DNA from: Gammaproteobacteria bacterium
GTDB taxonomy: Bacteria; Pseudomonadota; Gammaproteobacteria; Granulosicoccales; Granulosicoccaceae
Direction: 5' to 3'
DNA length: 64,000 nt
Assembly: GCA_002746645.1 (NCBI GenBank)
Contig: PDPU01000039.1
Coordinates: 34,755 to 98,754, forward strand
This document shows positions 47,679 through 56,879 of this stretch, one piece after another. Position numbers and translations under genes: made by a program. Numbering within the stretch: position 1 is the stretch's first letter; the number at the start of each line of letters is the position of its first letter. The notes beneath the pieces were generated by a model that saw nothing but the letters and a program-made list of their open reading frames with translations, had not been told where the DNA came from and ran no database searches.

Positions 47679-49514
47679 TTATTTGACACGCCGAAGCAGA
47701 CCCGAGCCCGCAACCATCAGCAACAACCAGAGTGCGGCCCCACCGCGACGCCTGCCGTCGCCGAACACCAGCGGTGCCGGATCCTCGGTGTCACTCATGC
47801 CATCATCATCGGTATCGGCCTTGACGGGGCTGGTGCCGAGTTCGAGCACTTCCCGCCCATCGTCGAGGCTGTCGCCGTCGGTGTCGCTCATGGCCGGGTT
47901 GCTGCCGTGTTCGTTCACCTCCACGCCATCGGCAAGACCATCGCCATCGCTGTCGACGAGCCGCGGATCGCTGTGGTGGATCCTGATTTCATCGGCATCG
48001 GAGAGGTCATCGGCGTCACTGTCGGCCAGCAAGGGATCGGTGCGGTGAAGATGGATTTCATCGGCATCGGAGAGGCCGTCGGCGTCACTGTCGGCACGCG
48101 TCGGCGAGGTACCGTGAGTCCGGTACTCGTCGGCATCGGACAAGGTGTCGTCATCGCTGTCGACAGCCTTCGGATTGCTGCCCAGCGCCACTTCAAGGGC
48201 ATCATCGAGCCCGTCGTCGTCACTGTCGGCAAGCAGTGGATCACTGTCGTGTTCGTGTACTTCGGCACCATCGGTGAGCGTGTCGCCGTCACTGTCGGCG
48301 ACATTCGGGTCGGTGCCGTAACGATTCTGCTCCTCACCGTCGGCAAGACCATCGCTGTCACTGTCCGCGAGCAGCGGGTTGCTGCCGAGCGTGACTTCTT
48401 CACTGTCCGAAAGGCCGTCATCGTCGGTGTCGGCGTCCTCGGGATCGGTCTGGTATGTGTCGATTTCCTCCTGATCCGGCAGACCATCCTCGTCGCTGTC
48501 CGGGGGCGGTAGATCACCCAGCAGCAGGGATTCGTGCGAGGTGGTTTCACTACCTCCACCCTTTGAAACGCTGCCCGCCACGAGGTGCCAGCGCTGCCCG
48601 AGGATGGCAGCCGCCGCGCTGTGACGTCCGGTATCGAGCGGCTGCAGTGTACGCCACTCGTCGCTGGCCACGTTGTACGCTTCGACCTTGGCGAGTGCGT
48701 GGTTGCTGGTGTTGATTTCACCACCCGCGACCAGCATCTCGCCATCCCATGCTGCCGCGACGGCACCGGCCCTTGCCGTCGGGATGTCCTGCCCCGAACG
48801 CCACTCACCACTGGCGAAGTCGTAGATCTCGGTGGGCATCACGGGATTGGCAAAGACGTTGGGCGAACTCGTGCGACGCCCGCCGGCGATGACCAGCTTG
48901 TCGTCGATCACCACGGCCTGGGCGTGGTCGCGCGCACTCGGTGCATCGGGCAGGATGTCCCACTCCCCGGAAACGGGGTTCCAGCGATCGAACCAGTCGA
49001 CGGCACCGCCCGAGTGTCCCTGGTTGTTGCCACCGACCACGTAGATCCACCCGTCATGCGCCACGGCCGCAGCGCTGCCGCGGCGCCGGTTGGCGGGTAC
49101 CTCACCAACGATAGCGAAGTCGCGCGTGAGCGTGTCATAGCGATAGATCTCGGCGATGTTCTTCTCGTGGGGAAAACCATGATCGCCACTGCTGTCGAAG
49201 CCGCCGATAAGGTACACGTCGCTGCCGATGGCCACCGGCTGGAAGTGATTGAACTCACCGGGCATCGGGCCGAGTTCGCTCCAGATATCGGTGGCAGGAT
49301 CGTACATTTCCACCGGACGCGTCCGGCGCCCGCCGAACACATAGAGCTTGCCGTCGACGGCCACACCACCCGTCTCGTGACGAGCCGTGATGGTGCTGCC
49401 ATCGCTGCTCGTCTCGGTCTGCCAGGGCTGATCTTCGGGAACGGCGGCCAGCAGTATCGCACTCAAGGTGAGACCGGGGAGCGCAGCTGCAAGGGTCGAT
49501 ACGACTCGGTTCAT
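47679..49514 (-). CDS. Kelch and calcium-repeat secreted protein with GlyGly-CTERM-like tail
   Basis: A 611-aa exported protein. The N-terminal Kelch propeller (about 40-335; GKLYVFGG, GSDVYLIGG, GWIYVVGG) is followed by 11 thrombospondin type 3/calcium-binding repeats of about 22 residues (DxDxDGLxDxxE type, about 345-585). The C-terminus has a short GDGRRRGG linker, a hydrophobic segment (AALWLLLMVAGSGLL) and RRVK, resembling a GlyGly-CTERM sorting tail. Probably a surface adhesin or carbohydrate-associated protein (inference). Start ATG 49514. Confidence 0.85.
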   Translation of the reverse strand: MNRVVSTLAAALPGLTLSAILLAAVPEDQPWQTETSSDGSTITARHETGGVAVDGKLYVFGGRRTRPVEMYDPATDIWSELGPMPGEFNHFQPVAIGSDVYLIGGFDSSGDHGFPHEKNIAEIYRYDTLTRDFAIVGEVPANRRRGSAAAVAHDGWIYVVGGNNQGHSGGAVDWFDRWNPVSGEWDILPDAPSARDHAQAVVIDDKLVIAGGRRTSSPNVFANPVMPTEIYDFASGEWRSGQDIPTARAGAVAAAWDGEMLVAGGEINTSNHALAKVEAYNVASDEWRTLQPLDTGRHSAAAAILGQRWHLVAGSVSKGGGSETTSHESLLLGDLPPPDSDEDGLPDQEEIDTYQTDPEDADTDDDGLSDSEEVTLGSNPLLADSDSDGLADGEEQNRYGTDPNVADSDGDTLTDGAEVHEHDSDPLLADSDDDGLDDALEVALGSNPKAVDSDDDTLSDADEYRTHGTSPTRADSDADGLSDADEIHLHRTDPLLADSDADDLSDADEIRIHHSDPRLVDSDGDGLADGVEVNEHGSNPAMSDTDGDSLDDGREVLELGTSPVKADTDDDGMSDTEDPAPLVFGDGRRRGGAALWLLLMVAGSGLLRRVK

Positions 49515-49623
49515 GTTCGGTGAAAACGAAGGAATGCCACATCCCTCCTAGCGACCGATGACCCGAATATTCAACCCATCGGTCGAGACTTCGTTCCCAA
49601 CGCAACGACGAACTCGAACCAGG

Positions 49624-50505
49624 TCACGTTTTTTCGCCAAGCCCCTGCAAGCGCGCGATCAGGCTGCTGGTGTCCCAGCGCCGGCCACCGAGTTTCTGCA
49701 CATCGGCATAGAACTGATCGACGAGTGCCGTCACCGGCAGGGACGCCCCGTTGCGGCCCGCTTCGTCGAGCACGATGCCAAGATCCTTGCGCATCCAGTC
49801 GACGGCGAAGCCAAGATCGAATTCGCGCGCAAGCATGGTCTCGTAACGGTTTTCCATCTGCCAGCTCTGCGCGGCGCCGCGCGAGATCACCTCCACCACG
49901 GCACGTCCGTCCAGCCCCGCACATTCGGCGAAGTGGAGCCCCTCCGACAATGCCTGAACGAGCCCCGCAATGCAGATCTGGTTGACCATCTTGGTGAGCT
50001 GTCCGGCACCACTCGGCCCCATGAGCCGCGCCTGTTTCGCGTAGCAGTCCAGCAACGGTCGCACACGCTCCCAGGCTGCCGCATCACCCCCACCCATGAT
50101 CGTCAGCTGACCGTTCTCGGCCCCTGCCTGCCCGCCCGACACGGGAGCGTCGACGAAGGCCAGCGACATCGCTGCCGCACGGGCATGAAGCTCACGCGCC
50201 ACTTCGGCCGAGGTGGTGGTGTGATCGACGAACACGCTGCCCTCGCGCATGTTGGCAAAGGCACCCGTCTCACCCAGGCAGATCTCCCGTACATCGTCGT
50301 CGTTGCCGAGACAGGCAAACACCACGTCGGCCTCGGCCACCGCTTCGGCCACCGTGGCACGCACGCAAGCCCGGCCATGCTCGTCGCCCCAGCGCGCGGC
50401 CTTCTCGTCCGTGCGGTTGAACACCGCATGCGCATCGCTGACGGACAGAAGGTGCGCGGCCATGGGGTAGCCCATGACGCCAAGGCCGAGAAATGCCGTG
50501 TTCAT
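49624..50505 (-). CDS. 3-hydroxyisobutyrate dehydrogenase-family NAD(P)-dependent oxidoreductase
   Basis: A 293-aa beta-hydroxyacid dehydrogenase. N-terminal Rossmann GLGVMGYPMAAHLL, substrate loop DAPVSGGQAGAENGQLTIM and the catalytic lysine in GAGQLTKMVNQICIAG are intact. GarR, MmsB and glyoxylate reductase-like proteins all share these features, so the exact substrate is open. It lies 31 bp downstream of the MocR gene on the same strand, suggesting co-transcription. Confidence 0.9.
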   Translation of the reverse strand: MNTAFLGLGVMGYPMAAHLLSVSDAHAVFNRTDEKAARWGDEHGRACVRATVAEAVAEADVVFACLGNDDDVREICLGETGAFANMREGSVFVDHTTTSAEVARELHARAAAMSLAFVDAPVSGGQAGAENGQLTIMGGGDAAAWERVRPLLDCYAKQARLMGPSGAGQLTKMVNQICIAGLVQALSEGLHFAECAGLDGRAVVEVISRGAAQSWQMENRYETMLAREFDLGFAVDWMRKDLGIVLDEAGRNGASLPVTALVDQFYADVQKLGGRRWDTSSLIARLQGLGEKT

Positions 50506-50536
50506 GTGCGGATCTCCTGTTGTCGCAATGACTGGC

Positions 50537-52042
50537 TCAGAGTTCGTCCATCAGCGAAGCGAGCTTGTCGATACCGGGAACGATATCCTCGGTGGCAATC
50601 GAGGAAAAGCCGATGCGGCAGTAGTTCCGCGGTCCGTCACGATCGGCGAAATAGGCGTCGCCGGCGTTGATGATGATGCTGTGCTGGTCGGCAAGGCGTT
50701 CGAGCCGACGCGCCTCCACCTTCGGCGGCAACTCCACCCAGAACGAGCTGCCACCGAAGGCAGGCGCCGTGCTCGACAGCGGCGCATGCGATTTCAGCGC
50801 CTGATCGAGCACCTGCCATCGCTCCTTCAGACTCTTGCTGATGCGTCTCAGGGTGGAATCGTGGTGCCCGAGCGCGATGAAGTGCGCGATGGTGCGCTGG
50901 TTGTTCGCGGGGGTATGGCGATACATGAGGCGGCGGAGGGCTCTTGCCTGTTCGATCAGTTTCGGATGAGCCACCATGAAACCCACCCGAAGCCCGGGCG
51001 CGAGCGATTTCGACAGACTGCCGACATAGACCACACGCTGCTCCTGATCGAGACTCTTCAATGCCGGCGTCGGCTTGCCCACGAAGTTGAGTTCGCTCTC
51101 GTAGTCATCCTCGAGGATCGTCACGCCATGGCGGGATGCCGCCTCGAGCAATTCGTGTCTCGCTTCGATGGGCATGGTGGCCGTGGTCGGACACTGGTGG
51201 CTCGGCGTGACATACAGGAGGTTGCAATCGGCGAGGCGCTCATCGACGATGATGCCCTGCTCGCCGACGGGAAAGGCAATCCGGCCGGTGGTGAAGAGCT
51301 GGAAGATATTGCGTGCGTCAACGTAACAAGGATCCTCGATGCCGACCGTCGCGCGCGCATCGAGCAGCAGCCTCGCCGCGAGATACAGGCCGTTCTGCGC
51401 ACCGATCGTGACCAGCAGTTCCTCGGGCCGCGCCCACACCCCGCGACGCGGCAGCACCCGCGTCAGGATCTGCTCGATCAGCAACGGGTCGTCGACATCG
51501 ACCTGATCATGTGACCAGCGTGAAATCGCGTCCACCCGCAGCGATTGTCGCACCGCTTCGCGCCAGTCGTTGACCGGGAACAGACTCGGGTCTACCTGTC
51601 CGTAGATGAAGGGAAAGCGATAGCGTTTCCAGTCCAGCGGACGCTCGATACGGCGCTGTCGCGAAAGATCCAGCACAACCGGCGGTGGCGCGAATTCGGC
51701 AGGGTCCGGTGCATCCGGTGCTGCATTCTGCAACGCTCGAGCGGACGCTTCCACACTGCCTTCGAGCATGGCCGGATTGATGAAGTAACCACGACGCTGG
51801 TGTGCCAGCAGATAACCTTCATCGACAAGATGCTGATAGGCCAGCACGACGGTGTTGCGCGCCACGCCAAGGGCAGCGGCAAGCTCACGCGACGAAGGCA
51901 GAGGCACATCAAGCGGCAGCTGCCGATCGAGAATCAGCTTGACCAGTGCTTCTCGCAGTTGCGCCTGCAGACCCTTGCGGCCGCGCTCGTCGAGCTGGAA
52001 CAACTGCTGCCACATGACCCCTTCGGGCATGCGGCTAGACAT
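50537..52042 (-). CDS. MocR/PdxR-family GntR regulator with aminotransferase domain
   Basis: A 501-aa regulator. The winged helix-turn-helix (about 15-85) has LPSSRELAAALGVARNTVVL and AYQHLVDEGYLLAHQRRGYF. The C-terminal type I aminotransferase fold (about 115-500) carries DDYESELNF and the PLP lysine in VYVGSLSKSLAPGLRVGF. Such proteins usually sense PLP or an amino compound and control a neighbouring gene; the downstream oxidoreductase gene is the natural candidate. A later ATG near residue 5 is an equally possible start. Confidence 0.92.
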   Translation of the reverse strand: MSSRMPEGVMWQQLFQLDERGRKGLQAQLREALVKLILDRQLPLDVPLPSSRELAAALGVARNTVVLAYQHLVDEGYLLAHQRRGYFINPAMLEGSVEASARALQNAAPDAPDPAEFAPPPVVLDLSRQRRIERPLDWKRYRFPFIYGQVDPSLFPVNDWREAVRQSLRVDAISRWSHDQVDVDDPLLIEQILTRVLPRRGVWARPEELLVTIGAQNGLYLAARLLLDARATVGIEDPCYVDARNIFQLFTTGRIAFPVGEQGIIVDERLADCNLLYVTPSHQCPTTATMPIEARHELLEAASRHGVTILEDDYESELNFVGKPTPALKSLDQEQRVVYVGSLSKSLAPGLRVGFMVAHPKLIEQARALRRLMYRHTPANNQRTIAHFIALGHHDSTLRRISKSLKERWQVLDQALKSHAPLSSTAPAFGGSSFWVELPPKVEARRLERLADQHSIIINAGDAYFADRDGPRNYCRIGFSSIATEDIVPGIDKLASLMDEL

Positions 52043-52059
52043 CGCGAGATACCCCGCCG

Positions 52060-52965
52060 TCAGTCATGTCGTTGCTCGCTCGACGCTCCTTCGCTGTTGT
52101 CCGGGTCTTGCATGTCGGTTGCTGCATCCAGTGTTTCGCCGATGACATCACCCTCGGCATCACTGGTGTTCTCATCCACGGCATCCGTTTCAGGAGCATC
52201 TGCCTCGTCGACAGTATCGGCGACTGCCGAACTGTCAGCGTCATCCAGTGAATGACTTTCGGCGGCTTCGGCGGCCTCAAGGGCTTCGATGAGATTGCCA
52301 TCCGTATCGAATTCGGTCGTCAGACCAAGCTCATCTTCGTCGAACAGCTCCGGCAATTCCGACTCCGCCAGTGACGGGAAGTCATCATCACCGGGCAGCG
52401 GCACGGGCTCACTGAGAGGTGGATCATGTTCGTCATGATCTGAGCCCGAGAGTCCGTGCGGATCGGTATCACCCTGCTCGAACCGCCGCTTGAGAACCGG
52501 CGCACCGAGTGCCGGTGTACTGCCGGCAACCAGTGCTGCCGGCGCGGCTGCTCCCAAGGCAGTGGCGTTTCTCGAAGAAGCTCCCTGACGCGCGGATGAG
52601 TCGGCACCGGATACGGCGCTGCCACGCCGTCGTTGCGCAAACGAGAGATCGCGCTCCAGATGCTGGATCTTGCGCATCTGCAACTCGGCATGATCACGCA
52701 ATGCCTCGTGTTCCGACCTCAGCTTGCGCGCGTGTTCACCCTGTTGTTCGAGCTGCCGACGAAGACCGTCAAGCTGGTCATTGGCGTGTTGACGCTGCTC
52801 GGCAGCCAGCTCTTCGAGCCGTCTGCGTTCCGCGTTCTGAAGTTCGCGAAGCCGTGCGAGTTCGGCGTTACTCCGAAACGATCGCACAGCCCAGCCCATG
52901 AACATGCCAAGTACGGTAGCCGCCAGCAATACCAGCAACAGCGGTGTGAGCGTAGTACCACTCAT
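52060..52965 (-). CDS. Single-span coiled-coil protein with acidic tail, unknown function
   Basis: A 301-aa protein: membrane segment (TPLLLVLLAATVLGMFMGWAV, residues 6-26), then a Gln/Glu/Arg-rich coiled coil (about 33-115), a Gly/Ala linker, and a long, highly acidic C-terminus with FDEDELGL and repeated Asp/Glu runs. No family recognised. Its ATG overlaps the stop of the upstream OmpA-like gene (ATGA), so the two are translationally coupled and probably act together at the envelope. Confidence 0.7.
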   Translation of the reverse strand: MSGTTLTPLLLVLLAATVLGMFMGWAVRSFRSNAELARLRELQNAERRRLEELAAEQRQHANDQLDGLRRQLEQQGEHARKLRSEHEALRDHAELQMRKIQHLERDLSFAQRRRGSAVSGADSSARQGASSRNATALGAAAPAALVAGSTPALGAPVLKRRFEQGDTDPHGLSGSDHDEHDPPLSEPVPLPGDDDFPSLAESELPELFDEDELGLTTEFDTDGNLIEALEAAEAAESHSLDDADSSAVADTVDEADAPETDAVDENTSDAEGDVIGETLDAATDMQDPDNSEGASSEQRHD

Positions 52966-54074
52966 TGGGTCGGCGCCTCAACACCAACACTGACTTTATG
53001 TGTTCCCATCGGCAAGCTCCTGTCCTGTGAAGCACTCATGTACAACCGTTCCGGTGACACCCCCCGGCTGATCAGATACTCCGCCACCACGGCGGTGCGC
53101 CGGTTACCCATGATGACATCATTGTAGGGCTCTTCGTGTTCATGGTTGTAGACATGAATGAAGACGGGCAGATCCGAATACACGAACAAGGGTTCGAAGA
53201 TACCGTCGAGTGCCTTGCGTGAACGCGGATCGAGATCAAGTGAGTCCGGCACGATGCGGATGAGGCTTGACAGTCCGGGCAGAACCGCCAGTTCCTCGGC
53301 CCGACGTTTCTCCTTGCGCGCCAGCCAACCATCCTTTGCAGGAGTGTTCTGCGCATCGAGCGCAGCCGTGGTGATCGGTTCGGAACCCGGTTCAGGTCGG
53401 GATTCCCGTTCGGAGTCGGCTTCGGCTTCGGCTTCGGCTTCGGCTTCGGCTTCGGCTTCGGCTTCGGGTTCGGGTTCGGGTTCGGGTTCGGGTTCGGGTT
53501 CGAGCTTCGTTTCGGTCCGAGCGCCAGGCTTTGTTCCAGATTGTGTTGCGGGCTCGGATTCGGATTTCGATCCAGGCCGGGATGTGGGCTCCGATCCGGA
53601 CTCGTGTTCCGCCTGCGCCTGCGCCTGCGCCTGCGGCTGCGGCTGTGGCTGTGGCTGTGGCTGTGGCTGTGGCTGTGGCTGTGGCTGCGGAGCAGGCTCC
53701 GATGCCGAGGTGTCCTGTCGGGAAACGACACGACCACTGGCAAGCACGGTGATGTCCGTGCTCTCGCCAGCTTGCTCCGCAGGTGTTTCCTCCACAGGCG
53801 TTTCCGCCTCTTCACCATCGGCGTCACGTTCCGCTTGCGAGCCGGTGCGATCCAGCAGCACCAGCCGGTCGACCTCGGTTCCGTTGGTGCTGCCGTGCTG
53901 ACGCTCGGCCAGCAACATCGAGTCGACACCGTCCTGCCCATTTCCTGACAGCTCCATGCCCACCGACTCGCCGGGCCAGAATGCACCCGGTCGTTGCAGC
54001 ACCCAGGCCATCAGCGCCACCCAGGCGCCCACCGACAGACACAGCAACAAGGTGCTGGAGACTCTGCCGAACAT
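52962..54074 (-). CDS. Membrane-anchored OmpA-like protein with dipeptide repeats
   Basis: A 370-aa protein with a signal-anchor (TLLLCLSVGAWVALMAWVL), a long low-complexity periplasmic linker (Pro-Gln, Gln-Ala, Glu-Pro and Glu-Ala dipeptide runs from about residue 130 to 220), and a C-terminal OmpA/MotB-like fold (about 265-365; LPVFIHVYNHEHEEPYND, MGNRRTAVVAEYLISRGVSP). The strand usually reading GHTD is divergent here, so peptidoglycan binding is not certain. ATG 54074 is chosen as it precedes the signal anchor; the frame is open much further upstream. Four-base overlap with the coiled-coil gene. Confidence 0.72.
   Translation of the reverse strand: MFGRVSSTLLLCLSVGAWVALMAWVLQRPGAFWPGESVGMELSGNGQDGVDSMLLAERQHGSTNGTEVDRLVLLDRTGSQAERDADGEEAETPVEETPAEQAGESTDITVLASGRVVSRQDTSASEPAPQPQPQPQPQPQPQPQPQPQAQAQAQAEHESGSEPTSRPGSKSESEPATQSGTKPGARTETKLEPEPEPEPEPEPEAEAEAEAEAEAEAEADSERESRPEPGSEPITTAALDAQNTPAKDGWLARKEKRRAEELAVLPGLSSLIRIVPDSLDLDPRSRKALDGIFEPLFVYSDLPVFIHVYNHEHEEPYNDVIMGNRRTAVVAEYLISRGVSPERLYMSASQDRSLPMGTHKVSVGVEAPTQ
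53416..53502. repeat. 6-bp microsatellites (Glu-Ala and Glu-Pro runs) in the OmpA-like gene
   Basis: About eight copies of TCGGCT (53416 on) pass into about six copies of TCGGGT (53464 on). They encode, in reverse, Glu-Pro and then Glu-Ala dipeptides. The unit keeps reading frame. Confidence 0.9.
53611..53688. repeat. 6-bp microsatellites (Gln-Ala and Pro-Gln runs) in the OmpA-like gene
   Basis: GCCTGC repeated four times (53611-53634) then, after one GGCTGC, GGCTGT repeated seven times (53641-53682), encoding Gln-Ala and Pro-Gln dipeptides on the minus strand. Confidence 0.9.
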
Positions 54075-54341
54075 GTGTTGCGCGTCCTGATTCACGAGTT
54101 GGTCAGGCGAGCAGCAAGGCGCCGGTGACATGACCGGACGCGAAATGAATTGGATACATGACTGAATTTTCGCAAACTTCGCCTTCGAACGGCTCATTCC
54201 GGTGCCGTCGTCGCCGGTGTCTTCGTGTTTATGTGATCGGAATGGCAGAATCATAAACCAGCAACGGTCGAGAAACGCCTGCCTGACAGGACTGCGAGAT
54301 GCACCACGGTATGCCGAGATGGCCTCGCTATGCTGGCGCGC

Positions 54342-55817
54342 ATGACCATTTCGCAACGCTCGCGCCGCGTGCTGCGGCCATTTGCTGCCCTCGCCTGCCG
54401 TGCTCCCGTCGCCCGGTTGCTGTTGCCATCGGCGACTGTCTACCTTAGCCGATTCGCCGTGCTGCTCGCACTGGCCTCGATGTTCGCTGTCTCCGGCTGC
54501 GGCTGGGTCGACTCGACCGGTCGCCAGGCGGATGATGCCGAACCAGGCACGATGGCTTCCTTCGACAACGACGTCTCCGTTTCCCCCGGGGAAGGGATCG
54601 CACTGCTGGAAGAGACCATGCGCTCGATCCGCCTCTCCGACCCGGGCGATGGCACCTGGACCTGGCACCCCGTGGCCATCGAGAACCCTGCCACCTGCTC
54701 GCGCTTCAACGGTTTCGATCCGATCTACGCAGCCGACTCACTCGAAGACGCCTGCGCAGACAGCAACGAATGCCGCGTGGAGGTGTTGCCCAACGCCGGC
54801 GACGATGGCCGGGTGACCTTGCTGCGCATGCCGAAGCTGGCGGCACCGATCGCATTGCGCTATCGGGCCGAGAGCACCGATTCGGCGGGCATCCTGCACA
54901 AACGCACGCAGGTGCTCTGCGGCATCTCGGTGAACGAGGCTCCGCTGGCAAACGATGACGCGGCAACGGCACGCCTCGGCGAACGACTTGTCGTCAGCGG
55001 CACCAGTGTCAACAGCCTGCTGACGAACGACAGCGACGACCTCGATCGTCGCAACCAGCCACTGCGCGTTCTGGAGACGGCATACCGCGAGCCTGCCTAC
55101 GCTGCCGAATTCACGCTCGGCAGCGACGGCAGCTATACCTATCTTGCCGACGAGGCGTCGGCAGGCACGGCGCGCGAAGACAGCTTCGTCTATGTCGTGA
55201 GCGACGGACTGCATGAAGTGCGCGCAACCGTGCGAATCACGCTCCGAGAAAGCAACGTCACGCCGGTCATCATCCATCGACTCGAGGATATCGAGCTGGA
55301 TGTCGGCGAGGCAGTCGCACAGGATCTCTCCGGCCATTTCGCCGATCCCGATGGCGATCCGCTGGCATTCAGCGCGACACCCGGTTCACTGCCTCCGAGC
55401 GGCAACATTGCCCTGAGCCGCGAGGGAGTGCTGATCGGCACCCCCGAGGACGAGGACATCGGGCCCTGGCGCGTGGTGGTGAACGCCGGCGACGGCAACG
55501 CCTCGATTGCCGACAGTTTCATCATGACGATCGTCGAGCGTCCCAATCGCGCACCGATGGCAAGCGACATCGACAACCGGCGCGTGTCCGGCAGTTTCGC
55601 GTTCGACGTCAGCACCTACTTCAGCGACCCGGACGGCGACGAACTGCTCTTCACGTCGACATCGCTGCCACACAACGTGACGCTGAGCGACGACGGCACG
55701 ATCAGCGGTCGCGTCAGCTTCTACAACCTGGGCCACTCCTACATCATCACCGTCACGGCCACCGATCCCGATGGCCTTTCGGTCTCCGACGCCTTTCGCC
55801 TGACGATCGGTCTCTAG
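54342..55817 (+). CDS. Cadherin-like (CADG/VCBS-type) lipoprotein
   Basis: A 491-aa predicted lipoprotein with a lipobox at MFAVSGC. Cadherin/Ig-like modules occupy the second half, with ADPDGDPLAF, SDPDGDELLF and TDPDGLSVSD calcium-binding-style loops and a VCBS-like NDDAATARLGERLVV repeat. The first third (about 60-180) is a domain I do not recognise. It diverges from the OmpA-like gene. An ATG at 54330 is an alternative start. Likely surface or periplasmic; ligand unknown. Confidence 0.72.
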   Translation: MTISQRSRRVLRPFAALACRAPVARLLLPSATVYLSRFAVLLALASMFAVSGCGWVDSTGRQADDAEPGTMASFDNDVSVSPGEGIALLEETMRSIRLSDPGDGTWTWHPVAIENPATCSRFNGFDPIYAADSLEDACADSNECRVEVLPNAGDDGRVTLLRMPKLAAPIALRYRAESTDSAGILHKRTQVLCGISVNEAPLANDDAATARLGERLVVSGTSVNSLLTNDSDDLDRRNQPLRVLETAYREPAYAAEFTLGSDGSYTYLADEASAGTAREDSFVYVVSDGLHEVRATVRITLRESNVTPVIIHRLEDIELDVGEAVAQDLSGHFADPDGDPLAFSATPGSLPPSGNIALSREGVLIGTPEDEDIGPWRVVVNAGDGNASIADSFIMTIVERPNRAPMASDIDNRRVSGSFAFDVSTYFSDPDGDELLFTSTSLPHNVTLSDDGTISGRVSFYNLGHSYIITVTATDPDGLSVSDAFRLTIGL

Positions 55818-55840
55818 CCCGCAATGCGGGCGGCAGACAC

Positions 55841-56671
55841 TCAGTTGTCGGCAAGCAGTGTCAGCACTTCGTGGTGGAGCGCGGCGTTCGCCGTGGCCAG
55901 CACATAGCCGCCATCGACGGCCGATTCTCCCTGCCAGTTGCTGACTTCGCCGCCAGCTTCGCGAAGGAGAGGTATGAGCGCCATGATGTCGAAGGGTTTG
56001 AGATCGCAATCCAGCACCACGTCGACAAAACCGAGTGCGAGCAATGCATAGGCGTAGCAGTCGCCGCCATAACGCACGAGTGTCGACGCGTCGCGCACAC
56101 GCTCGAACGCCGCGCGAGCCGTCGCGTCGGTGAACATGTCCGGTGTGGTGCAGTAGAAGGTGGCATCGGCAAGGCACGTGTCTGCTCGCGCGTGCAGTGA
56201 CTCGCGCTTCCCGCCGCACAGCAGGGTTGCACCGAGCCCGTCGGCGGCCATGAAACGCTCGTCGAGCGGTGGCTGATCCATGAGCCCGAGTATGGCGTCA
56301 CGGCCATCGTAGAGACCGATCAGCGTGCCCCACATCGGCATGCCGCTGACGAAGGCCCGGGTGCCGTCGATCGGGTCGACCACCCAGACGAGGCCATTGC
56401 CGTCGGTGCTCGGCGCGTGCTCCTCGCCGTAGAAACCGATGTCCGGCGTGCGCTCGGCGAGGACGGCACGAATCGCGGTTTCGGCATCGCGGTCGGCAAT
56501 GGTCACCGGATCGAAACCGGCCTCGCCCGCCTTGTTGTCGACGGCAAGTGTCTGACGAAAGTGCGCAAGCGTGATCGCGCGTGCTGCATCGGCTGCGGCT
56601 TCGGCAGCCGCAAGATAGCGTTTCCTTTCGGCGTCGCTGACCGGTACCGGATCATGGTAGGGGAGTGTCAC
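55841..56671 (-). CDS. Histidinol-phosphatase, inositol monophosphatase family (HisN-like)
   Basis: A 276-aa magnesium-dependent phosphatase. The metal-binding pair GEEHAPSTDG and WVVDPIDGTRAFVSGMP, and the later CDLKPFDIMALIPLLREAGG, match the IMPase superfamily; HisN members have the same DPIDGT and length. Substrate could instead be another sugar or inositol phosphate. The His pathway is not in this window. Convergent with the cadherin-like gene. Confidence 0.8.
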   Translation of the reverse strand: MTLPYHDPVPVSDAERKRYLAAAEAAADAARAITLAHFRQTLAVDNKAGEAGFDPVTIADRDAETAIRAVLAERTPDIGFYGEEHAPSTDGNGLVWVVDPIDGTRAFVSGMPMWGTLIGLYDGRDAILGLMDQPPLDERFMAADGLGATLLCGGKRESLHARADTCLADATFYCTTPDMFTDATARAAFERVRDASTLVRYGGDCYAYALLALGFVDVVLDCDLKPFDIMALIPLLREAGGEVSNWQGESAVDGGYVLATANAALHHEVLTLLADN

Positions 56672-56879
56672 GATGAGTTCTCTCGTTGCCTCTGGCGCAA
56701 CATCAGTACGCCTGACCTGCCGCCACCATTATGCGCCATCGGTGTTGTATTCACGGTCAGCGATTGCGCAATAAGACTGCGCCGATTGCAACAATCCGGA
56801 CCGGCGGCATTTTCTGCTTGCAAGCCCGAACGGCGCCGTCTATATCCCCACTCCATCCCTGCGAAGCGCCTTCGTAACC

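Noticed and set aside
47655..48512. Repetitive GIGEVIGVTVG-type frame opposite the calcium-repeat gene
   Set aside because: It is the complement of Asp-rich repeats; the minus strand encodes proper DxDxDG repeats with a signal peptide and Kelch domain.
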